From Deltaproteobacteria bacterium (lineage in GTDB: Bacteria > Desulfobacterota > Syntrophia > Syntrophales > Smithellaceae): 64,000 nt of DNA. The number at the start of each line of letters is the position of its first letter. The first letter of the stretch is position 1. The stretch lies in assembly GCA_022710585.1 (NCBI GenBank), contig JAKLGV010000005.1, forward strand, positions 68,053-132,052. Direction: 5' to 3'. The translations under genes were made by a program, and so were the position numbers. Positions 54,526 to 62,533 of this stretch are shown in pieces. The notes under the pieces were generated by a model that worked only from the letters and a program-made list of their open reading frames with translations, did no database searches and was not told where the DNA came from.

Positions 54526-55890
54526 CTAGGGTTTGGGGAAATTTTTAATGGCTCTTAATGCGCGATCGATCTCATGACCGGGCAATTCGTAAGCCTTCAA
54601 TTTACCGGCGAAAAACGCATCATACGCGGTCAGATCGATGATGCCGTGGCCGCTCCAGTTAAACAGGATGGTTTTTTCCTTTCCTTCCTTTTTGGCGCGC
54701 ATGGCCTCATCCACAACGGCTGCCAGCACATGATTGGTTTCCGGAGCCGGAATGAAGCCTTCCGAACGGGCCCATTTGACACCGGCATCGAACGTCTTCA
54801 ACTGATCGTAGGCTCTGGGTTCGACGAGTTTTTCCCTGACCAGATGGCTGACGATCGGCGCCATACCGTGATAGCGCAAGCCGCCTGCGTGAATCGGCGC
54901 CGGAACATAGTCGTGGCCGAGCGTGTACATGGGCAGCAACGGTGTTTTCTGCGCGAGATCGCCGAAGTCATACGCGAAGGGGCCTTTGGTCATGGTGGGA
55001 CATGATGACGGTTCGGCGCCGACGATCTTGACATTTTTACCGTGAATTTTATCGCGGACAAACGGCGCGGCAATACCGGCAAAATTGCTTCCGCCGCCGC
55101 AGCATCCCAGAACGACGTCCGGGTAAATGCCGAGCTTCTGCATCTGTTTTTCCGCTTCCAGGCCGATAATGGACTGATAAATCAACACGTGATTCAACAC
55201 GCTGCCCAGCGCGTAATGCGTCTTGACTTTACTGGTCACCGCATCTTCGATGGCTTCACTGATGGCGATGCCGAGGGAACCGGGAGAATTGGGATGCTTG
55301 GCCAGAAAATCTCTGCCGGATTGCGTCAGCGTGCTGGGGCTGGGAATGCATTCCGCTCCCCAGGTGTTCATCATCAGGCGGCGGTAGGGTTTCTGTTCAT
55401 AGCTGATTTTAACCATGTATACACGGCACTCCAGACCGAACATCTGCGTAGCCATGGCCAGGGCACTGCCCCACTGGCCGGCGCCGGTTTCGGTGGTAAT
55501 GCGTTTGGTTCCAGCAACTTTGTTATAATAGGCCATCGGCACGGCTGCATTCGGTTTATGTGAACCCGCAGGACTCACGCCTTCGTTTTTATAATAAATT
55601 TTGACGGGGCAATTGAGCAGTTTTTCAAAATTATAAGCACGGTAAAGAGGAGAAGGACGCCACAGTAGATATTTTTGCAAGACTTCTTCCGGAATTTTAA
55701 TCCAGCGCTTGTTGGATGCTTCATGTTCAATAATGTTCATCGGGAAGATTGCCGACAGATCATCAGGGGTTACCGGCTGGCCGGTGCCCGGATGCAGAGG
55801 CGGTTTCATCGGCGTAGGCAGATCCGCCATGATGTTATACCACTTCTTGGGTATTTCACGGTCCTGCAATACTACTTTTACCTGTTCCAT
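54526..55890 (-). CDS. trpB2: TrpB2-type tryptophan synthase beta chain
   Basis: 454 residues, larger than TrpB1, as expected for the TrpB2 (TIGR01415-like) group. It has the long N-terminal region (RPSPLYRAYNFEKLLNCPVKIYYKNEGVSPAGSHKPNAAVPMAYY, with the PLP Lys in GSHKPN), TETGAGQWGSALAMA, VLGCCGGGSNFAG and the group-specific C-terminal LFNWSGHGIIDLTAYDA. It condenses indole with serine. The SHKPN motif and GAGQWG differ from the TrpB1 residues encoded at 37988-39181. It is preceded by its own Trp-rich leader, which supports a real role in tryptophan synthesis. Confidence 0.95.
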   Translation of the reverse strand: MEQVKVVLQDREIPKKWYNIMADLPTPMKPPLHPGTGQPVTPDDLSAIFPMNIIEHEASNKRWIKIPEEVLQKYLLWRPSPLYRAYNFEKLLNCPVKIYYKNEGVSPAGSHKPNAAVPMAYYNKVAGTKRITTETGAGQWGSALAMATQMFGLECRVYMVKISYEQKPYRRLMMNTWGAECIPSPSTLTQSGRDFLAKHPNSPGSLGIAISEAIEDAVTSKVKTHYALGSVLNHVLIYQSIIGLEAEKQMQKLGIYPDVVLGCCGGGSNFAGIAAPFVRDKIHGKNVKIVGAEPSSCPTMTKGPFAYDFGDLAQKTPLLPMYTLGHDYVPAPIHAGGLRYHGMAPIVSHLVREKLVEPRAYDQLKTFDAGVKWARSEGFIPAPETNHVLAAVVDEAMRAKKEGKEKTILFNWSGHGIIDLTAYDAFFAGKLKAYELPGHEIDRALRAIKNFPKP

Positions 55891-55929
55891 ATTTATTCTC
55901 CTTTAAATAAAATATTGTTTTCCTGAAAT

Positions 55930-55960
55930 AAAAAAAGCCACGGGATTGTATTCCCATGGC
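55930..55960 (-). terminator. trpB2 attenuator terminator
   Basis: On the minus strand GCCATGGGA (55960-55952) pairs with TCCCGTGGC (55945-55937), a 9-bp stem with one G-U pair and a 6-nt loop, followed by seven Ts. It lies between the Trp leader peptide and trpB2. Confidence 0.88.
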
Positions 55961-56022
55961 GCCGTGTTTTTGAAGAGTCATGGGAAGGATCTTCCCTGCC
56001 CATGCTCTTTATTTATTCGAGC

Positions 56023-56085
56023 TTACGGGCAGACATTTAAAATCTGCCACCACCACCAGTTAATTTTAGAATGTAATTTAAACAT
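56023..56085 (-). CDS. Trp-rich leader peptide for attenuation of trpB2
   Basis: A 20-codon ORF on the minus strand: MFKLHSKI, Asn, four consecutive TGG (Trp) codons, QILNVCP and TAA. The Asn-Trp-Trp-Trp-Trp core is the same as in the trpE leader, although the rest of the peptide differs. It lies ~30 nt after a predicted transcript start and upstream of a strong terminator and trpB2. This is a second, independent Trp attenuator for a single-gene unit. The ORF is read directly; the mechanism is inferred. Confidence 0.88.
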   Translation of the reverse strand: MFKLHSKINWWWWQILNVCP

Positions 56086-56114
56086 TTTCTAACCCATACT
56101 TACAGTGGGAGGTT

Positions 56115-56143
56115 TCGTAGCACAGCGTATCAAGGGATGTCAA
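56115..56143 (-). promoter_or_regulatory. Promoter of trpB2
   Basis: On the minus strand TTGACA (56143-56138), a 17-bp spacer and CTACGA (56120-56115). The -10 is imperfect, but its position relative to the leader ATG is like that of the trpE promoter. It overlaps the 3' end of the upstream DUF523/DUF1722 gene's spacer. Confidence 0.55.
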
Positions 56144-56155
56144 GATGAAATTTTT

Positions 56156-57103
56156 TCATACATGATTTCGCAGTTGAAGCTCCGCGGGATGAGGATGAAG
56201 GTATATCTGCTCTTTGAGGTAAGGGTCGTCATATTTCCGGACATAATGGCCAAGCAGCGTCACCGGCACTATCAACGGAATGTATCCGTCCCGGTACTGA
56301 TTAATCAGTTCGAGCAGCTCCTTTTTTTCATCGGCGGACAACTGCTCCTTAAAATATCCCATCATATGCTGCAGAACGTTGACATGTTTGGCCGGTGTGG
56401 CTTTAATTTTCAAAGCCTCCAGAAGCAGATCCTGATATTGCTTCTGGATATCTTTTGCAGAGTAATCTTTTTGCGCCGCCACCAGTTTGCCCATCATTTG
56501 ATAATGCTTGGTGCTGTGCGCGAGAATCAGTAATTTATGTTGGGTGTGAAAATCGATCAGACCTTTTTTGAAATTTTTCGCGCTTAACGTTTCCCGCCAT
56601 CTTTTTAGTGTGAATATTCTTTCAATGAAGTTTTCGCGCAAGCCCGGATCGTGCAACCGGCCCTCATCTTCTACGGGCAGCAGAGGAAAATGTTTCATGA
56701 ATATCGCTGCAAATAGTCCCACGCCGTTTTTAACCGGCATGGATTTTTCATTGTAAACCTTAACCCGCTCCATCCCGCTGCTGGGTGAATCGCTTTTAAA
56801 AATATACCCGCAGAGGTCTTCTTCTGCCAAATCGGCGACGCGTTTTTTCGCCCAGTTTTCCATGCGTTCGGTGAGATCCTCTCTGGTGCTGGTCACGATT
56901 AACCTCGGCGATTCGGGATTACCTTCCAGACGCATGGAGGGTCTGGGAATACTCAACCCGCATTCGACTTCCGGACAAACCGGAACATAGTCCACATATT
57001 TTCCCAGCGTGTCCGTTAGAAATCGATCCAGCTTGTGTCCACCGTCATAGCGGACGTTATTGCCCAGCAAACAGGAACTGATGCCCAGTTTGATTTTCTC
57101 CAT
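56156..57103 (-). CDS. DUF523 and DUF1722 domain protein
   Basis: 315 residues. Residues 1-~145 are DUF523 (LGISSCLLGNNVRYDGGHK, VPVCPEVECGLSIPRPSMRLEG, SPSSGMERVKVY). Residues ~190-305 are DUF1722, the YbgA-like helical domain (LIDFHTQHKLLILAHSTKHYQMMGKLVA, HVNVLQHMMGYFKEQLSADEKKELLELI). This fusion is widespread; its function is unknown to me, though DUF523 cysteines suggest a metal or thiol site. It is transcribed toward trpB2 but the trpB2 promoter and leader intervene. Confidence 0.92.
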   Translation of the reverse strand: MEKIKLGISSCLLGNNVRYDGGHKLDRFLTDTLGKYVDYVPVCPEVECGLSIPRPSMRLEGNPESPRLIVTSTREDLTERMENWAKKRVADLAEEDLCGYIFKSDSPSSGMERVKVYNEKSMPVKNGVGLFAAIFMKHFPLLPVEDEGRLHDPGLRENFIERIFTLKRWRETLSAKNFKKGLIDFHTQHKLLILAHSTKHYQMMGKLVAAQKDYSAKDIQKQYQDLLLEALKIKATPAKHVNVLQHMMGYFKEQLSADEKKELLELINQYRDGYIPLIVPVTLLGHYVRKYDDPYLKEQIYLHPHPAELQLRNHV

Positions 57104-57196
57104 TTCAGCACCTCCGGATTAAATTTTCATATCATTTTTCAGTGAAATGCACCAAAAAATATAACGATAACCCCCGAAGCTCAACTAAGATATTGA

Positions 57197-57225
57197 TTGA
57201 TTTTTGCTGAGATAATCTGTTTAAT
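57197..57225 (+). promoter_or_regulatory. Possible promoter for the dehydratase genes
   Basis: TTGATT (57197-57202), a 17-bp spacer and TTTAAT (57220-57225) lie 42 bp upstream of the first dehydratase gene. It is a moderate match only. Confidence 0.35.
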
Positions 57226-57266
57226 GCCGCAACTGCCTTATATTTTTGGAGTAAAGAATATCAACA

Positions 57267-58316
57267 ATGAAAAAAATTGCCTACTTTGACTCATCGCATG
57301 AAATGCCACTGGAAATGATCATGGCTGCCGGATTTACCCCTTATAAAATTCTGGGGGATGTCCACCAATCCAATGATCCGGCGGATAAATATTTATCGAG
57401 CTTCTTCTGCCCCGCCGCACGCAGCTGGCTCACCGAAGCTCTGGCTCATTCCCAAGATTGGGCCGGAATTATTTTCGCGCAGGGTTGCAACGCTACCAAC
57501 CGGCATTATGATATCTGGAAGGTTCATGTTCAAACGCCTTTCCTGCACTGGTTCGGCGCTCCCCTGCTGGACAGTGCTTCCGCTAAAAAATTTTACCGGG
57601 TTGAATTGCAACGGCTGATAAGCCACCTGGAAAATCAATTCGATATAAAAATTACATCGGAAAAAATCAAAGAAGCAATCGGCAAATCCAATGAGATAAA
57701 GAAAAAACTGCAACGCCTCTCCGCGCTCAGAGCTCAGAAAGACATTCCCAACCGTGATTATCTGGCCGCGGTCATCAAATGTCTGACCTCTCCCGTGGAT
57801 GAAGTTGTAACCTGGCTCGATTCAGAAATCACGGCCTGGAATTCAAAGCCGGCTTTTCCAGTCGATAAAAAACGGTTTCTCTTAACCGGCGGTGACATCA
57901 CGTATGTGGAGTGGATGGACACGCTCGAAGATTGCGGAATAAGAATTGTCCGTGACGATCTTTCAGTAGGAGAAAGATTTTTCGCGACACTGATACCCGA
58001 CGCAAACGATCCACTGGACGCCCTCATGGAATATTACATGAACATCCCCAGGCCTGCGACACGGCCGACCATTCAGAAGAGGCTGGATTACCTGTACCAA
58101 GCTCTCGGGGAGACAAAGGTTGACGGTGTCCTTTCGCAAAATGTGAAATTCTGCGAACCGTATGCCTATGATTCTGTGCCTGTCAACAATGCGCTGAAAG
58201 ACAGGGGCTACAAGGTGATCCACCTGGAAAGAGATTTTTCTCCGGCTGCCGATCAGCAACTCGCGAACCGGCTTGCGGCCTTTGTGGAAATGATGGAGGT
58301 AGGGAATAATGGCTGA
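57267..58316 (+). CDS. 2-hydroxyacyl-CoA dehydratase / benzoyl-CoA reductase-type subunit (HgdB/BcrC-like)
   Basis: 349 residues; a HGD-D (FldB/FldC) family protein. Cysteines for the 4Fe-4S cluster are present at ~48 (FFCPAARS), ~74 (AQGCNATNR) and ~296 (NVKFCEPYAYD), and the N-terminus IAYFDSSHEMPLEMIMAAGFTPYKILGD is typical of the smaller subunit. Partner genes are the larger subunit overlapping by 8 bp and an activase 4.2 kb downstream. Such complexes do ATP-driven ketyl-radical chemistry: dehydration of 2-hydroxyacyl-CoA or reduction of aromatic CoA esters. Which reaction applies cannot be read from sequence alone. Confidence 0.88.
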   Translation: MKKIAYFDSSHEMPLEMIMAAGFTPYKILGDVHQSNDPADKYLSSFFCPAARSWLTEALAHSQDWAGIIFAQGCNATNRHYDIWKVHVQTPFLHWFGAPLLDSASAKKFYRVELQRLISHLENQFDIKITSEKIKEAIGKSNEIKKKLQRLSALRAQKDIPNRDYLAAVIKCLTSPVDEVVTWLDSEITAWNSKPAFPVDKKRFLLTGGDITYVEWMDTLEDCGIRIVRDDLSVGERFFATLIPDANDPLDALMEYYMNIPRPATRPTIQKRLDYLYQALGETKVDGVLSQNVKFCEPYAYDSVPVNNALKDRGYKVIHLERDFSPAADQQLANRLAAFVEMMEVGNNG

Positions 58317-59586
58317 AGTAAAAAATTCCACTGATAATTCCTGCAGGGTGAAGCTGAAAACTCTGCCTCACTCACAAGATCTAAAATGGCCGATGCTGTG
58401 GTGGATCGGCATGGAAAAATTATACAGGGTCCTGCCTTGGAAAAAGACAGCCTGGACCTGCGCCGCTTTTCCGATAGAACTCATGTGGATTTACGATATT
58501 TTCCCCGATCATCCTGAAAATATGGCGACCGTGGCGGCCGCCCGCAAGCAGTCCCAGCGCCTGATCGAGCATGCCGAAAGCATGGGATTTTCGCGGGATC
58601 TGTGTTCCTACTGCAAGACCAACATCGGCGCTTACGATACCGGCATCAAAAAGACGCTCGGCGGAATCAGCAAGCCTGATATCGTGGTTTGCACCAATGC
58701 CATCTGCGATACCCACTGGAAGTGGTTTCAGATCATGGCCGATAAAATGAATGTCCCGTTTTTTATGTTTGATATTCCCAAGTGGGTGAGCGGCACGGAT
58801 GAAAAAACCCTCGAAGGAAATATTGATTACGTGGTGGATCAGTTTTACGACCTGATGGCCTTTATTGAAAAGCACACGGGCAAAAAGATGAGTGAGAAGA
58901 GGTTGAACAAGGTTCTGGCCAAGTCGACGGAACTGTCCAACCTGTGGAGGGAAATTTTTGAACACAGAAAAGCAGTGCCCTCGCCTTACAGCGGCGCCGA
59001 AACATCGGCGGCGTTTTTCCCGCTGGTGGTCCTGCCCGGCGTTCAAGTCGGAATAAATTTTTTCAAAAAAATTCTTGCCGATATCAAAACCCTCACTGCC
59101 AGGGGTGAGGGAACCATGCCCGCTGGTAAGGAAAAATACCGTGTGATGTGGGAAGGCATCCCCTTCTGGTACCGGATGAGGTTCATGTATGACCTGGCGC
59201 AACAGGGTGTTGTCATTGCCTTCGAACCTTACACCTACTCCTTTGCTCCCGTAAAGAAAAAGTGTCTCACCATGGAAGAGACGCTGCGCGATGTCGCCAA
59301 GCTCATCATGGACACGCCCTATGCCTACAACCTCGAGCGGCGGATCGAAAATTTCGAAAAGTGGATTGACGAATACAAACTGGACGGCGTCATTCTGCAC
59401 GAGAACATGTCGTGCAGACCATCGAGTGCCGGGATGGTCGATCTGGCAGAGGCTATCCGGAAAGACAAGGGCATTCCTGTTCTGATTCTCCAGTGCGACA
59501 TGAACGATCCCCGTGCCTACTCCGAAGGGCAGATTAAAACCAGGGTCGAGGGATTTATCGAACTGATGGAGGCGAAGAAAAAGTAA
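58309..59586 (+). CDS. 2-hydroxyacyl-CoA dehydratase / benzoyl-CoA reductase-type subunit (HgdA/BcrB-like)
   Basis: 425 residues; the larger family subunit. Signatures are CAAFPIELMWIYDIFPDHPENMA (~51), CSYCKTNIGAY (~99-109), VVCTNAICDTHWKWFQIM (~126) and the C-terminal LDGVILHENMSCRPSSAGM and LQCDMNDPRAYSEGQIKTRVEGF, which match BcrB/HgdA-type proteins. It overlaps the upstream subunit by 8 bp, implying a 1:1 complex. A hydrophobic stretch at ~245-260 is normal for the fold. Acting in the cytosol with the activase encoded at 62534, it would receive electrons at low potential. Confidence 0.88.
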   Translation: MAEVKNSTDNSCRVKLKTLPHSQDLKWPMLWWIGMEKLYRVLPWKKTAWTCAAFPIELMWIYDIFPDHPENMATVAAARKQSQRLIEHAESMGFSRDLCSYCKTNIGAYDTGIKKTLGGISKPDIVVCTNAICDTHWKWFQIMADKMNVPFFMFDIPKWVSGTDEKTLEGNIDYVVDQFYDLMAFIEKHTGKKMSEKRLNKVLAKSTELSNLWREIFEHRKAVPSPYSGAETSAAFFPLVVLPGVQVGINFFKKILADIKTLTARGEGTMPAGKEKYRVMWEGIPFWYRMRFMYDLAQQGVVIAFEPYTYSFAPVKKKCLTMEETLRDVAKLIMDTPYAYNLERRIENFEKWIDEYKLDGVILHENMSCRPSSAGMVDLAEAIRKDKGIPVLILQCDMNDPRAYSEGQIKTRVEGFIELMEAKKK

Positions 59587-59606
59587 TAGAACCACCCACT
59601 TTATTT

Positions 59607-59659
59607 AGACGATCGGACCCTCGCCTGATGAACGGTGAAACGACCGTCTGATTTTTTCC
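59607..59659 (+). terminator. Probable terminator after the dehydratase pair
   Basis: AGACGATCG (59607-59615) pairs with CGACCGTCT (59641-59649) with one mismatch and a long loop, followed by GATTTTTTCC on the plus strand, 21 bp after the dehydratase stop. Confidence 0.55.
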
Positions 59660-59805
59660 TTACGATTAGACGAAGACAAACTTACAATCAGCCGAATGAG
59701 GGGGGAAAGGGAGCAGGTTCTATTTAAGTCACGATATTTCATTGTTGACAAATATCCTTGTTTACGTGAAAAATGGTTACTTGCTTAATTACTCAGGAGT
59801 TAGCT

Positions 59806-60030
59806 ATGCTGGTGAAGTGCACCACAAAAAATCAACTGACCCTGCCCAAGGCTATTGTCGAGGCTACCGGTGCGGCGGACTATTATGAAGTCAGCACGGA
59901 AAACGGCCGGATTATTCTGACGCCCCTGCGCATTCAAAGGGCTTACTCCGTGCGATCAAAATTTGCCCAACTGGGCATTACACCGGATGATGTGAAGGAT
60001 GCTGTTGCATGGGCGCGGAAAAATAAATAG
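59806..60030 (+). CDS. AbrB/MazE/SpoVT-type DNA-binding protein (orphan antitoxin-like)
   Basis: 74 residues from the ATG at 59806 (ribosome site CAGGAGTT; an upstream in-frame start is less likely). The swapped-hairpin beta-barrel motif is clear: VKCTTKNQLTLPKAIVEATGAADYYEVSTENGRIILTPL. The C-terminal part (SVRSKFAQLGITPDDVKDAVAWARKNK) looks like the toxin-binding tail of VapB/MazE antitoxins. No PIN or MazF toxin gene follows; the next gene encodes a TPR protein. It may be an orphan regulator. Confidence 0.8.
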   Translation: MLVKCTTKNQLTLPKAIVEATGAADYYEVSTENGRIILTPLRIQRAYSVRSKFAQLGITPDDVKDAVAWARKNK

Positions 60031-60063
60031 AATAGACATTCCCAATACAATTCGAGGCAGGCT

Positions 60064-61779
60064 ATGAAAAAATGCCCTTTTTGTCAGGAAGAAATTCAAG
60101 ATTCTGCTATAAAATGTCGCTACTGCGGTGAATGGCTAAATAAACAAGACAAACCGCCTTCAAACAAAGATATTCCTGCCGACAAAATTGCGACACCTAT
60201 AATATCTACGCAGCAGCAAAGCACAGCTTTTCACCCGCATGAAGAAAGGCCCCAAATAATTGGTGAAGGCAATAAATGGTTCCGGTGGGGCGTATTTATA
60301 GTTGGGACTGGCCTATTACTTGTTATCTATGCTGTCTGGAAAATGTATGATGAATCTCATAGTGGTGGATTTGTTACAGGCTTCGCACGAGGCTTCATTT
60401 GTGTTGGTGGAATTATTTGGCTTTTTTATTGGGCAAAAGACACTCCTCCAAATAATCTAAAACAATCAGAACACAATATTGATAACGATCGGACACCGGA
60501 AAATATTTCTTTGTGGAATTGGAAATCATTTATTAGCGCCTTTTTAATCGCTTTTTTACTCAACATTATTCTTGCCGGTATTACTGATACAAAACCTTAT
60601 AAAAACATTCTGGGAACAGTTTGTTGGATATATCTAACAATTGAAGCATGGAAGTATTGGCATTGGAAGGCTTTGTTACCGTTTTCACTTTACCTTTTTG
60701 CACTAACTATTGGTTTTTTATTTCTCAAAAGCGCGGGCGTTGAGTACCACAGTACTCCCGTTGCGATCCTGTTGATAGTCTCTAATGTGGGAGGGCTTGC
60801 TATATTCTATATTTTTCTGAATCGGTCAAGAAGTAGCGTGATATCTGAAACTTCTGTAAATTCTATAAATGAAGATGCCGAAATAGAAAAGATTATTCGC
60901 GAGTCAGAAACAAAGTCATCCGGCGATGATAAAAGAGATGCAACTTATTATTCAACATCGGAGGTAAAAAATAATGATGAAGAATTTATTGCATTGTTAC
61001 AATCATCAATAGAAGAAAACGGACTTAACACAATCCCCGGCAACGAACTGATTGAAATCTATAATCAAGCAAAGATAGTTGAATCACGCAGCAATCAAGA
61101 AGACGACGAATTATCAAAAGCTATTAATACCTTGTCTCAAGAAATCGGAAAACGGGGATTAAATGTAGATTCTAAGCCACAAGTAATTTCTAATTATGAA
61201 AACACTTATTCTACAACACAAGATAAAGAAAGAGTAAGCGCCAGATATATCGTAGCTATTATCGGCGCAATGGTTGTTGTATTCGTAGGGGTTGTTTCAT
61301 TTAACATATATAAATCTTATCAATCTGAAGCCGCTGATAAATACTTTAACATGGGATATGATTATAGCAAAATGGAACAATATCAAAAAGCTGTTGAAAG
61401 CTATGATGAAGCTATTAAGTTTAAAACAAATTTTATCGCTGCATATTATAACAGAGGTGTTGCGCATGAACATCTTGGCAATTTCAATCAATCATTACAA
61501 GATTATGAAAAGGTTATTGAACTTAATCCACAAGATGCCGGTGCATATTTTGGTAGAGGAAACGCATATAATAATATTGGCAATTACAATCTGGCCATCC
61601 AAGATTACAACAAAGCTATTGAGCTCAATCCGCGAGATGGAAATTACTTCAATAACAGAGGCAATGCCTATTTCATGCAAGGTAACAACAATCTTGGTTG
61701 TCTAGATGCACAAAAAGCTTGTGAAATGACTGTTTGCAATGGTTTAGAATGGGCAAAAGGCCATGGGTATTGTAATTGA
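60064..61779 (+). CDS. Zinc-ribbon, multi-pass membrane protein with C-terminal TPR repeats
   Basis: 571 residues. An N-terminal zinc ribbon (CPFCQEEIQDSAIKCRYCGEWL, residues 3-24) is followed by five or six hydrophobic segments between ~75 and ~260, a charged linker, another membrane helix at ~398-418 (IVAIIGAMVVVFVGVVSFNIY), and three to four TPR repeats (~425-560: YDYSKMEQYQKAVESYDEAIKF, HLGNFNQSLQDYEKVIELNPQ, NIGNYNLAIQDYNKAIELNPRD). The base composition is more AT-rich than neighbouring metabolic genes, suggesting transfer. A membrane scaffold is likely; function unknown. Confidence 0.75.
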   Translation: MKKCPFCQEEIQDSAIKCRYCGEWLNKQDKPPSNKDIPADKIATPIISTQQQSTAFHPHEERPQIIGEGNKWFRWGVFIVGTGLLLVIYAVWKMYDESHSGGFVTGFARGFICVGGIIWLFYWAKDTPPNNLKQSEHNIDNDRTPENISLWNWKSFISAFLIAFLLNIILAGITDTKPYKNILGTVCWIYLTIEAWKYWHWKALLPFSLYLFALTIGFLFLKSAGVEYHSTPVAILLIVSNVGGLAIFYIFLNRSRSSVISETSVNSINEDAEIEKIIRESETKSSGDDKRDATYYSTSEVKNNDEEFIALLQSSIEENGLNTIPGNELIEIYNQAKIVESRSNQEDDELSKAINTLSQEIGKRGLNVDSKPQVISNYENTYSTTQDKERVSARYIVAIIGAMVVVFVGVVSFNIYKSYQSEAADKYFNMGYDYSKMEQYQKAVESYDEAIKFKTNFIAAYYNRGVAHEHLGNFNQSLQDYEKVIELNPQDAGAYFGRGNAYNNIGNYNLAIQDYNKAIELNPRDGNYFNNRGNAYFMQGNNNLGCLDAQKACEMTVCNGLEWAKGHGYCN

Positions 61780-61818
61780 CATTACCCTGTTAAAATAGAT
61801 CGCTGTGAGAACAAATTT

Positions 61819-62358
61819 ATGCAAGAAATTCGGATGTCAACTTTAAAAACAGTTCAATTAAGATATCATGAAGCTGAATATTTTTACACTCAATTCACTA
61901 TCCATAGTGGACCACCTTATGATTCTTATTTCAAAATGGTTTGCTATTTTGATGCATTTTTATCTTCTTTGGTTTCCATTGAAGAAATGGTTAACGAATG
62001 TGATCAAAAACGCCTGAGAAAAATAGATCTATTCCGTTTTATAAAGGCACTTCGCAATATTTCCGTACATCACTGTGTTTTTGCGGCACCACAACCGGAA
62101 GCAAAATTTGAAAGGCCATTTTTTCGTCATCTTTCAGATAGTATTGGCGGAGAACAACAGTCTTCATCTAAACTTGCAATTAACTATGATGTTTTACGAG
62201 AAATCTTCAAGTCAATTGAAGCTGAAAGAAAAAATGAAAAGGAAACGCTTGAAGCAGCACAACGCTATTTGTCAAAGTTGGAGAGTCAACATCAACCAAT
62301 GTATATTGACTTAGTTCTTCATGATGCACTCAAAGAAGTAAAGGCTTTTGTTCAATAA
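61819..62358 (+). CDS. Hypothetical protein with a possible HEPN-type RxxxxH motif
   Basis: 179 residues, helical, AT-rich. The segment KALRNISVHHCVFA (~73-86) contains R-N-x3-H, the pattern of HEPN-domain ribonucleases and nucleotidyltransferase partners (R followed by a polar residue, then His four to six residues on). LRYHEAEYFYTQFTI and DAFLSSLVSIEEMV could be the flanking helices. There is no adjacent MNT-type partner. The HEPN reading is a motif-level guess; the protein otherwise has no recognised family. It follows the TPR gene by 39 bp. Confidence 0.5.
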   Translation: MQEIRMSTLKTVQLRYHEAEYFYTQFTIHSGPPYDSYFKMVCYFDAFLSSLVSIEEMVNECDQKRLRKIDLFRFIKALRNISVHHCVFAAPQPEAKFERPFFRHLSDSIGGEQQSSSKLAINYDVLREIFKSIEAERKNEKETLEAAQRYLSKLESQHQPMYIDLVLHDALKEVKAFVQ

Positions 62359-62461
62359 CGCCGTAACTTTTAACTATCATGAGATTAGATTCCGGCTAGA
62401 CCCATGCCGGAAATAGGGAAAATAGGGGCAGCAGCGCCCTTTTAAATAGCAAAATTTTTAG

Positions 62462-62481
62462 ATACCGTTTTCCAACGGTAT
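62462..62481. repeat. 8-bp perfect hairpin upstream of the activase gene
   Basis: ATACCGTT-TTCC-AACGGTAT forms a compact stem-loop 53 bp before the activase start. Without a T-tract it is more likely an operator or mRNA stem than a terminator. Confidence 0.4.
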
Positions 62482-62533
62482 GAAGAAGGAAGAAAATTGA
62501 AGTTAGAACAGTAGATTATTAAGAAAGGATATA

